Source: Desulfofustis limnaeus
GTDB taxonomy: Bacteria > Desulfobacterota > Desulfobulbia > Desulfobulbales > Desulfocapsaceae
Reading direction: 5' to 3'
Assembly (NCBI RefSeq): GCF_023169885.1
Contig: NZ_AP025516.1
Location: forward strand, 3,761,501 to 3,825,500
DNA: 64,000 nt
Positions within the stretch are counted from its first letter, which is position 1. Every line of letters starts with the position of its first letter. Both the position numbers and the translations under genes were made by a program. Positions 57,726 to 64,000 of the stretch are shown piece by piece. The notes under the pieces were generated by a model. It saw nothing but the letters and a program-made list of their open reading frames with translations. It was not told the origin of the DNA and ran no database searches.

Positions 57726-59363
57726 GTGAAATGTGACTATTTGATAATTGGCAGTGGCATTGCGGGATTGTCTTACGCCTTAAGGGTTGCTGAACATGGA
57801 CAGGTGGTGATTGTAACGAAGAAGACGAAGAGTGATACGGCGACGAACCTTGCTCAAGGGGGTATCGCCGCAGTCATGGATAGCGATGATAGTTGGGAAT
57901 CACATATAGCGGACACGTTACGTTCCGGTGATGGCTTGTGTGACGTTGCGGTTGTGAGGGAGGTGGTCAAGGCAGGACATGACCGAGTACTTGATCTTAT
58001 TAATTATGGTGTTGATTTTGTAAGAGAAAACGATAGCAACCGGTTGAGTCTTGGGCGTGAAGGAGGGCATAGTCACCGAAGAATTGCCCATGCGTATGAT
58101 TTGACGGGAAAAGAGATTGAGCGGGCGCTGTTGGAGCGGGTGAACAACCATAACAATATAATATTGTTGGAAAACTATGTTGTGTTGGACCTGTTGGTCG
58201 AGAAAGGGCGAAGCGGAACAGAAGCGGTTTGTCGAGGCGCCTATGTGTTGTCAGAGGATCAGCAGGTTATCGTGTTCGAATCGTGTTTTACCGTTTTGTG
58301 CACTGGTGGGTCGGGAAAAGTTTATCTGTATACCAGTAACCCTGATATCGCAACCGGTGATGGGGTTGCCATAGCCTTTCGAGCGGGTGCTAAAATCGCG
58401 AATATGGAATTTGTGCAATTCCATCCAACCTGTTTGTATCACCCTCAGGCAAAGAATTTTCTTATTTCGGAGGCTGTTCGCGGGGAAGGAGCGCGTCTTG
58501 TCAATGGTAAGGGAATCTCTTTCATGGAAAAATATGATAGTCGTGGCGAATTAGCCACGAGAGACATTGTCGCGCGTTCTATTGACCAGGAACTAAAAGA
58601 GAGCGGTGACGATTGTGTGTTTCTTGATTTAAGGGAATTAGGCGTGGATTTTATTAAACGACGATTTCCTACCATTTATGCGAGATGTTTAAGCTATGGA
58701 ATTGACATCAGTAAGGATTTGCTCCCGGTTGTGCCGGCTGCTCATTACCAATGTGGCGGGGTGTTGGTGGACACCTGGGCGAGAACATCTCTCGCGAATC
58801 TCTTGGCGATTGGAGAGGTTGCATGCACGGGGCTTCATGGCGCTAACCGGTTGGCCTCCAATTCTTTGTTGGAGGCGGTGGTTTATGCGGAACGGGCGGC
58901 GCAGTATTGTCTAGAAAATCTTTATAAGATCCGTGGAAAGACGGTTGAAGCTGAATTCCATTCATATGATTCATTGCCCCATAAAGTCATGGGTGAGGAA
59001 ATTTTGATCAGTCATAATTGGGATATCATTCGCAGAATCATGTGGAATTATGTGGGCATCGTAAGAAGTGAAAAGCGCTTGAGCTTGGCAAAGAAGCGGT
59101 TGACAGAAATTTTGAGCGAAATTGAGGACCACTATGTCACTCATCGGGTGAGTAAGAACATGGTCGAACTCAGAAATATCGGACATGTGGCACATCTTAT
59201 TGTGGAATCGGCACGATTGAGAAAGGAGTCGCGAGGGTTGCATTTCTGTGTGGATTTTCCGGAAAAGAAAGAGACCTACCGTCATTGGACCGTTTTGACA
59301 CGTAAAGATAAAGGAAAACCGTGGGATATGATTTCCACACAAACAAGGTTTTCAACGGAGTAG
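57726..59363 (+). CDS. nadB: L-aspartate oxidase
   Basis: An FAD-dependent enzyme that oxidises aspartate to iminoaspartate for NAD synthesis; under anaerobic conditions fumarate is the usual acceptor. Motifs: YLIIGSGIAGLSYALRVAE (FAD site), TNLAQGGIAAVMD, GREGGHSHRRIAHAYDLTG and FVQFHPTCLY. LHGANRLASNSLLEAVVYAERAA closes the FAD domain. The start is GTG at 57726 with GGGAGGAG upstream. 545 residues, typical. nadA and nadC are not adjacent. Plus-strand composition is notably G- and T-rich. Confidence 0.96.
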   Translation: MKCDYLIIGSGIAGLSYALRVAEHGQVVIVTKKTKSDTATNLAQGGIAAVMDSDDSWESHIADTLRSGDGLCDVAVVREVVKAGHDRVLDLINYGVDFVRENDSNRLSLGREGGHSHRRIAHAYDLTGKEIERALLERVNNHNNIILLENYVVLDLLVEKGRSGTEAVCRGAYVLSEDQQVIVFESCFTVLCTGGSGKVYLYTSNPDIATGDGVAIAFRAGAKIANMEFVQFHPTCLYHPQAKNFLISEAVRGEGARLVNGKGISFMEKYDSRGELATRDIVARSIDQELKESGDDCVFLDLRELGVDFIKRRFPTIYARCLSYGIDISKDLLPVVPAAHYQCGGVLVDTWARTSLANLLAIGEVACTGLHGANRLASNSLLEAVVYAERAAQYCLENLYKIRGKTVEAEFHSYDSLPHKVMGEEILISHNWDIIRRIMWNYVGIVRSEKRLSLAKKRLTEILSEIEDHYVTHRVSKNMVELRNIGHVAHLIVESARLRKESRGLHFCVDFPEKKETYRHWTVLTRKDKGKPWDMISTQTRFSTE

Positions 59364-59648
59364 CCGTATCAGCAGACAAAAAAAGGTTCCGACGGATAAA
59401 GCGCACACTTCAGAGTTACAGGCAAAATACCCGGCGAAAGGCGTTGCGCGCAGATGCTGCTCTTCGACCACATCGCCGATTCGCCACGGTTGCCAGCTAG
59501 GCATGAATGGCCTGCTGTCAATCGTGGACATCGTGTCCGCAACCCTGCCGGTATAAAGTGACGTTTCGGCGGGAGCCTTCGCGAGGCGTTTTCCAGAATG
59601 CCTTTCGTTTAGCTGGTCCGAGAGGGTGAAGCTGGTTTCGGATGAACC
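59364..59648. other. Gap after nadB without recognised genes
   Basis: No ORF of convincing quality and no tRNA was seen in 59364-59648. The stretch is GC-richer than nadB and has several short inverted repeats around GGCGGGAGCC and GCGAGGCG. It could hold a small RNA, but none of the common ones (tmRNA, RNase P, SRP, 6S) was recognised. Confidence 0.4.
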
Positions 59649-59687
59649 AAAAAAAAGAGTCGTCTGGCGGAACCAAAGACGACTCTT
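59649..59687 (-). terminator. Terminator of the tRNA-Lys/tRNA-Glu operon
   Basis: On the minus strand an 11-bp perfect stem (59687-59677 with 59665-59655) with an 11-nt loop is followed by a run of eight T. It begins six bases after the tRNA-Glu 3' end. Confidence 0.95.
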
Positions 59688-59692
59688 ACGAG

Positions 59693-59770
59693 TGGCGTCC
59701 CCAACCGGATTTGAACCGGTGTTGCCGGCGTGAAAGGCCGGTGTCCTGGACCTGACTAGACGATGGGGAC
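59693..59770 (-). tRNA. tRNA-Glu (anticodon UUC)
   Basis: Acceptor stem GTCCCCA with TGGGGAC, D-arm CGTCTAGTCAGG, anticodon TTC in CCGGCCTTTCACGCCGG, T-loop GGTTCAAATCC and encoded CCA. This tRNA also serves the GatCAB and heme pathways in bacteria that use Glu-tRNA. Confidence 0.97.
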
Positions 59771-59785
59771 GTAGTGATCATTTCC

Positions 59786-59861
59786 TGGTGGGTCGTGTTG
59801 GACTCGAACCAACGACTCTCTGCTTAAAAGGCAGATACTCTACCGACTGAGTTAACGACCC
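59786..59861 (-). tRNA. tRNA-Lys (anticodon UUU)
   Basis: Acceptor stem GGGTCGT with ACGACCC, D-arm AACTCAGTCGGTAGAGT, anticodon TTT in CTGCCTTTTAAGCAG, T-loop GGTTCGAGTCC, and encoded CCA. It is first in the two-tRNA operon. Confidence 0.97.
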
Positions 59862-59874
59862 ACTGGAGACAGAT

Positions 59875-59903
59875 TATTTACTTGTTCGAGGAAATGGTGT
59901 CAA
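59875..59903 (-). promoter_or_regulatory. Promoter of the tRNA-Lys/tRNA-Glu operon
   Basis: On the minus strand a perfect TTGACA (59903-59898) and TAAATA (59880-59875) are 17 bp apart, ending 13 bp before the mature tRNA-Lys. Confidence 0.8.
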
Positions 59904-60115
59904 GGAAAAAAGGTTTATCGTGCTGAATCGGAGTGCCTTTGAGAACTTTATCCCAGTACTACCTGTCGCCTCCCTCGTCGTAGGTAGGTATCTTGCGTTT
60001 CATAAAACCGCAAAAAAGCTCTGGAGGAGAACTTTAGGAAAAAGCTCGAGAGTTGTGAGTAAAAAGAATATGATACGAGTTTAAATGGTGGAAGTGGTAA
60101 TGAACGCTTCCATAA
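59904..60115. other. Gap between tRNA-Lys promoter and palindromic repeat
   Basis: AT-rich sequence with no convincing gene. A short inverted repeat around 59959-59990 (TACCT with AGGTA) is the only structure noticed. Together with the repeat that follows it makes a 423-bp gene-free stretch. Confidence 0.4.
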
Positions 60116-60257
60116 GGGGTGTTTGAAAAATGAGTAATTTCATTTGAGATCAAGGTGCGCAAGAACATTTTACCGTAGGCATATTTATGATATTCCGAGG
60201 ATAAAATTTTTTTAGGCAATGAGGAGATTGGATGAAATCTCATTTTTACAAGGTTCC
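60116..60257. repeat. Palindromic MITE-like element, copy 2
   Basis: This copy matches copy 1 (29756-29887) over its full length. It has the same outer arms (TTTGAAAAATGAG at the left, its reverse complement CATTTTTACAAGG at the right), the core GCGCAAGAACATTTTACCG and GAGGATAAAAT, and the same order. The minus strand is open for 69 codons, but that frame is equally present in copy 1 and reflects the palindrome, not a gene. It ends 38 bp upstream of the RdgC-like gene start. Confidence 0.85.
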
Positions 60258-60290
60258 CACAAATGACTGAGAGCTTGGTGAGGTGTGTGG

Positions 60291-60896
60291 ATGGGGTTTT
60301 TAAATGGTTCGGTTAGTTTTGTTCGGTTTACGGTGGTCGGTGATTTGCCGGAAAATCCGTTGGAATATATAGGACGTCGAATTTCAGCTTATTCCTTTCG
60401 TGATATTGACGAGAGTACAGAGGAATATTCGATCGGTTGGGTTTCTGTAGCGAACATGTTTGATGCGTCGTTTTCGTACGCATCGTACCAAGTCGGTGAT
60501 TATGTGGTCTTAACCCTTCGCATAGACGAGAGAAAGGTTCCTGCGGCGGTTATAAAGAAGATGGTGGCTAAAGAAGAAATGAGAATGTGCCAGGAAAGGC
60601 AATTGCCGAAGTTGGGTCGAGCTGCTAGAGCTGAAATTAAAGAAAGTGTTATCAGGACGATTAGCGCCAAAACCGTTCCGGTTCCGGCGGTTTACGATGT
60701 GTGCTGGAGTCTCACGGATGCCACGGTTCTGTTTTTTACCACCAACAAAAAAGCACACGCACTCTTAGAAGATTTTTTTAAAGATTGTTTTGGGTTATTG
60801 CTTTCGCAGCAGATTCCCTACACCCTGGCAGAAAGATTGCTAGAGGATGACCACTTGGAAAACCTTCCTCTCCTGAAACCGCAATTGTTTATATAG
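60291..60896 (+). CDS. RdgC-like protein, N-terminal half
   Basis: A 201-residue protein resembling the first half of recombination-associated protein RdgC. It shares the GWVSVANMFDASFSYASYQVG segment in place of GWVPP...LTHV, VVLTLRIDERKVPAAVIKKM, and WSLTDATVLFFTTNKKAHALLEDFF. RdgC forms a ring dimer on DNA and modulates RecA. This protein ends where the full RdgC would continue; the next gene supplies a plausible second half. ATG at 60291 with GAGG seven bases upstream; GTG at 60285 is an alternative. Similarity is judged by eye. Confidence 0.7.
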   Translation: MGFLNGSVSFVRFTVVGDLPENPLEYIGRRISAYSFRDIDESTEEYSIGWVSVANMFDASFSYASYQVGDYVVLTLRIDERKVPAAVIKKMVAKEEMRMCQERQLPKLGRAARAEIKESVIRTISAKTVPVPAVYDVCWSLTDATVLFFTTNKKAHALLEDFFKDCFGLLLSQQIPYTLAERLLEDDHLENLPLLKPQLFI

Positions 60897-60980
60897 AAAA
60901 AGGGAGCAGGGGACTTCTTTTCACGAAAACGATGGCGAAATGGGGTTGCGTACGAGGGTGATATAACCAAAAGGAGAATC

Positions 60981-61529
60981 ATGGATCTCGTTGATTTAAT
61001 AGCTGAAAAACGTTTTTTGGGGCAAGAGTTTCTCACTTGGCTGTGGTGGAAGAGCGAAGAGCGTGGTGGTTCTGTTGAACTTCCCGATTCTGGCGATATC
61101 CTGGTGGAGTTCGAGAAACACATGCTTTTGGAATATGGAGAAGAAGAATATGAGGAACGGTTGATCTGCAGTGGCTTACAATCGGAACTCAAAGAGGCGA
61201 GAACCGGCTTGCAGACGGGAAAAAAAATAGAGCAAGCAAGGGTTCGACTGGTAAAGGGTGATCATGAGTATCATGTGACCCTTGGCGCAACCCTTATGGA
61301 TTTCAGGAGCGTGCGTCTGCCCAAAACGGCTGAAGGATCAGCCAGCAATGAATCGGGTAGAGAAGAAAGCGAGGGTTTGATACTAGAGAGAATTTTTTTG
61401 TGTGAAGAAGTGATGAAAGTTATAGATGATCTTTTTCGCCTTTTCGTAACGGTTCGAACCTCCGATCAATGGGGGCATGAGTTGAATACCATTCGTCAAT
61501 GGGTGGCTGGTATTTCGAATGAAGGATAA
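60981..61529 (+). CDS. RdgC-like protein, C-terminal half
   Basis: A 182-residue protein starting MDLVDLIAEKRFLGQEFLTW, with LICSGLQSELKEARTGLQTG and KIEQARVRLVKGDHEYHVTLG. These resemble the second half of RdgC, where a mostly beta segment (KLALDWQQRIQF in E. coli) is similarly placed. It has its own ribosome binding site (AAAAGGAGA before ATG 60981) and is 84 bp after the N-terminal-half gene, so it is translated separately and is not a simple frameshift product. A split RdgC is inference; the alternative is an unrelated partner protein. Confidence 0.62.
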   Translation: MDLVDLIAEKRFLGQEFLTWLWWKSEERGGSVELPDSGDILVEFEKHMLLEYGEEEYEERLICSGLQSELKEARTGLQTGKKIEQARVRLVKGDHEYHVTLGATLMDFRSVRLPKTAEGSASNESGREESEGLILERIFLCEEVMKVIDDLFRLFVTVRTSDQWGHELNTIRQWVAGISNEG

Positions 61530-61627
61530 AGGAACGATTGGAAAAGTGAGCGACAGGTATGCTGCCGGTAAGATGCTGGAACGGTCTGCACGCTTGTACC
61601 GTGAATTACAAGAAACGGATAAACGAT

Positions 61628-63052
61628 ATGGACTTTGAAACGGTCATTGGCTTGGAAATCCATGCACAATTAAAAACCGAGAGCAAAATTTTTTGTGGTT
61701 GTAGCACCCGTTTTGGCGAACCGCCAAACACCCAGACCTGTCCAACTTGTCTCGGGTTGCCGGGAACCTTGCCGGTTCTCAACAGAAGAGTTGTTGATTT
61801 CGCCATTCGGGTGGGGTTGGCCACCAATGCTGAGATTAAAGCCGTCAGTCAATTTGCTAGAAAAAACTATTTTTATCCAGATTTGCCGAAAGGTTACCAG
61901 ACATCTCAATTTGACAAACCGATCATAGAGCGAGGTTCGGTGGAGATTGAGGTGGAGGGAGAAAAAAAGACCGTCGGGATCACCCGAATTCATATGGAAG
62001 AAGACGCCGGTAAACTCATCCATGATGAACGGGAACCATATTCTTATGTTGATTTGAACCGAACCGGAACACCTCTTTTGGAGATTGTCTCCGAACCGGA
62101 TATGCGTTCTCCCGAAGAGGCCGTGGCCTACCTGAAAAAGATCCATGCCATACTGCGCTACCTGGATGTCTGTGACGGAAACATGCAAGAGGGCAGCTTT
62201 CGTTGCGATGCAAACATATCCTTGCGTCCTCGGGGTGAGCGAGCTTTTGGTACTCGAACTGAATTGAAAAATATGAACTCGTTCCGCAACGTGCAAGCGG
62301 CGCTGGAATTCGAGGTGCGGCGTCAGCGCGACATTTTGTTGGAGGGCGACAAGGTTATACAAGAAACACTGTTATGGAACCCCGATACGGGGCGTACCGA
62401 ACCTATGCGTGGGAAAGAGGATGCGCATGATTATCGGTATTTTCCTTGTCCGGATCTGGTGCCGGTGGTCATTGCTCCGGAGTGGGTGCAAGCGGTTCGC
62501 CAGTCCATGCCGGAACTGCCGGATGAGAGAAGGACTCGGTTCATGACGCAATTCACCCTTAACGAGGTGGATGCCTCACTGCTCATCGAGGATAAAGATC
62601 TGGCAGATTACTATGAGAAAACCGTAGCTCGTTGCGGGAATGCCAAGCGAGCTGCCAACTGGATCATGACTGAGTTGTTGCGAGAACTAAAAGGCGGATC
62701 CGTTGCATCGTGCAAGGTAACCGCAGACCAACTCGGAGATCTGCTCCTCTTGATAGAATCCGGCACCATCAGCGGTAAAATTGCCAAGTCGGTTTTTACG
62801 GAGATGATGGCACGTGGAGGAGATGCAAAACAGATCGTGACCGAGCAAAATCTGGTGCAGGTATCAGATGAGGATGAGTTATTGACGGTCATTCGTACTA
62901 TTTTGCAGGAGCACACCGGTCAAGTGGAAGAGTATCGGGGCGGCAAACAGAAGGTGTTCGGCTTCTTCGTTGGCCAGGTCATGCGTCAGACCAAGGGAAA
63001 GGCGAATCCGCAACTGGTGAACGAGATACTCGCCAGGGAACTGAGTGGCTAA
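61628..63052 (+). CDS. gatB: Asp-tRNA(Asn)/Glu-tRNA(Gln) amidotransferase subunit B
   Basis: The kinase-like subunit that activates the mischarged t[23 protein letters not shown], the zinc cysteines CGCSTRF and [31 protein letters not shown] and HMEEDAGKL. The C-terminal YqeY-like tail ends [17 protein letters not shown] at 61628 precedes the family start; the frame open from 61559 adds unrelated residues. 474 residues. It is followed by radC after 9 bp. Confidence 0.97.
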   Translation: MDFETVIGLEIHAQLKTESKIFCGCSTRFGEPPNTQTCPTCLGLPGTLPVLNRRVVDFAIRVGLATNAEIKAVSQFARKNYFYPDLPKGYQTSQFDKPIIERGSVEIEVEGEKKTVGITRIHMEEDAGKLIHDEREPYSYVDLNRTGTPLLEIVSEPDMRSPEEAVAYLKKIHAILRYLDVCDGNMQEGSFRCDANISLRPRGERAFGTRTELKNMNSFRNVQAALEFEVRRQRDILLEGDKVIQETLLWNPDTGRTEPMRGKEDAHDYRYFPCPDLVPVVIAPEWVQAVRQSMPELPDERRTRFMTQFTLNEVDASLLIEDKDLADYYEKTVARCGNAKRAANWIMTELLRELKGGSVASCKVTADQLGDLLLLIESGTISGKIAKSVFTEMMARGGDAKQIVTEQNLVQVSDEDELLTVIRTILQEHTGQVEEYRGGKQKVFGFFVGQVMRQTKGKANPQLVNEILARELSG

Positions 63053-63061
63053 AGAAGGCCG

Positions 63062-63790
63062 ATGGACAAGGGACAATGGCAACAGCGAGGGGCTGGCCAT
63101 CGACAGCGACTGCGGGACAGGTTTCTCGATCAAGGGCTGGCAGCTTTAAGCGATACGGAGATCCTTGAATTGCTGTTGTCGTTTGGTACCCCGCGAGGGG
63201 ATTGTAAACAGCAGGCACGAGAATTACTTGGACGATTTTCGTCACTTCCCGGTGTCCTCGATGCTGAAGCAGATGATCTTCTGCAGATTAGCGGGGTTGG
63301 ACCAAAAAATTGTTTTGCCCTTCGCTTCATCAAGGCTGTGGCCGATCGTTACTTGCAGCAGCGCATGAGGGGTAGATCGTATCTCCGTTCGTCGCAGGCG
63401 GTACATGATTATCTGCTCCATTCGATGCGCGGTTTACCCCGTGAAGTTTTTACCGTTATCTATCTGGATTCGTCTCTGGCAATACTTGATTCGGAGGTAG
63501 TTGCGGAAGGGACGGTCAATGTCAACACGGTGTATCCCCGGGAGATTGTCCGCAGGGCGTTGTCACGCAACGCTGCGGCGCTGATTGTCGCGCACAATCA
63601 CCCATCCGGTGCTGTTTCGCCGTCACAGCAGGACCACCATCTGACCCGGACACTCTATCTTGTCTGCAATCTGATGCAGATCAGGTTGCTTGATCACCTC
63701 ATTATCGGTGATCGTTGTTTCAGTTTTGCGGATAACGGGTTGATGGAGGAAATCTGCAGATGGTACGAAACGGTGAATGGCCAGTTGTAA
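63062..63790 (+). CDS. radC: RadC/JAB-domain protein
   Basis: A helix-hairpin-helix region (LLQISGVGPKNCFALRF) precedes the JAB/MPN domain, with the metal motif HNHPSGAVSPSQQD and the LDSEVVAEGTVN segment, typical of RadC (UPF0758). The exact biochemical role in DNA repair is unsettled. 242 residues. The ATG at 63062 lacks a strong ribosome binding site and may be translated by coupling with gatB. Confidence 0.93.
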   Translation: MDKGQWQQRGAGHRQRLRDRFLDQGLAALSDTEILELLLSFGTPRGDCKQQARELLGRFSSLPGVLDAEADDLLQISGVGPKNCFALRFIKAVADRYLQQRMRGRSYLRSSQAVHDYLLHSMRGLPREVFTVIYLDSSLAILDSEVVAEGTVNVNTVYPREIVRRALSRNAAALIVAHNHPSGAVSPSQQDHHLTRTLYLVCNLMQIRLLDHLIIGDRCFSFADNGLMEEICRWYETVNGQL

Positions 63791-63802
63791 GGGATCCTGA
63801 AC

Positions 63803-64000
63803 GTGACCAGCCTCTATCTGCATATTCCTTTTTGTTCCCGCAAATGTTGTTATTGCTCGTTTCACTCAGGCGCGCACCCGGAATCCCTCCAGATCCGCTA
63901 TGGTCAAGCGATCAATCGGGAAATTGAGCAAACAGCCGTTGCCAACGGTCAGCCACGTTTGGACACGCTCTTTATCGGTGGCGGTACACCCAGTGTTCTT
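63803..64000 (+). CDS. hemW: HemW-like radical SAM protein (5' part, truncated by window)
   Basis: GTG at 63803 opens a frame to the window end. It reads TSLYLHIPFCSRKCCYCSFH, the radical SAM CxxxCxxC motif in the HemW form (C-S-R-K-C-C-Y-C), then DTLFIGGGTPSVL. HemW is a heme chaperone related to oxygen-independent coproporphyrinogen oxidase. 66 codons are present. It is 12 bp after radC. Confidence 0.92.
   Translation, partial: MTSLYLHIPFCSRKCCYCSFHSGAHPESLQIRYGQAINREIEQTAVANGQPRLDTLFIGGGTPSVL

Noticed and set aside
60034-60243. 69-codon frame on the minus strand
   Set aside because: It spans copy 2 of the palindromic repeat and has no family match; the similar peptide at copy 1 shows it is a repeat artefact.

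Overview
The window looks like a chromosome segment of a Gram-negative anaerobe of the Desulfobacterota, most likely a Desulfobulbales-type sulfate reducer or sulfur disproportionator. This is inference from gene content: LPS genes (kdsA, kdsC, lptC), a Pal lipoprotein, an oxaloacetate-decarboxylase-type sodium pump, a NikR regulator, the GatCAB route to Gln-tRNA, and a YedE/TusA/DsrE sulfur cluster. No 16S rRNA gene is present to settle the taxonomy. The DNA appears to lie close to the replication origin: dnaN-gyrB-gyrA sit at 44-50 kb and a parAB operon with a perfect 16-bp parS site sits at 55-57.7 kb.

Layout. 0-12.7 kb: signalling and housekeeping genes (HD-GYP response regulator, HAD phosphatase, ilvC facing ilvY, surE, beta-CASP nuclease, glycine-zipper lipoprotein, pyrF, a large hybrid histidine kinase, a serine hydrolase). 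12.8-18 kb: GtrA-like membrane protein, a 0.67-kb gap holding a structured leader candidate, then an operon of ABM protein, OadG, OadA and OadB closed by a strong terminator. 18-24 kb: ferredoxin-nitroreductase overlapping fabI, a translationally coupled trio (hydantoinase-like, unknown, cysteine-cluster protein), and msrAB. 24-28.6 kb: pyrG-kdsA-kdsC-lptC operon with convergent trmO. 28.7-34.4 kb: nikR, thioesterase, cysteine-cluster protein, AMMECR1, KAS III-like synthase, RlmKL. 34.6-40 kb: pal, and a cmk-hisC-gatA-gatC-HD-GYP block on the minus strand.

40.2-42.9 kb is the most interesting block: a YedE-family transporter facing tusA, a dsrE-like gene and two small genes. This arrangement resembles the YTD cluster reported from sulfur-disproportionating bacteria. 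Next come a serine hydrolase, an AT-rich gap, dnaN-gyrB-gyrA-gpsA, rdgB-queH-NifA-like regulator, two tRNA-Ser genes, an SH3 protein, parAB, parS and nadB. tRNA-Lys and tRNA-Glu share a clear promoter and terminator. The right end holds a split RdgC-like pair, gatB, radC and the start of hemW.

Two copies of an imperfectly palindromic element of about 130 bp (29.8 kb and 60.2 kb) are dispersed, non-coding and MITE-like. Base composition changes along the window. Genes left of about 41 kb are GC-rich and the plus strand there tends to be richer in C than G. From about 41.5 kb to 61 kb the DNA is AT-richer, and by 57-64 kb the plus strand is clearly G-rich. This suggests that the leading/lagging switch, and so the origin, lies inside the window, but no skew was computed.
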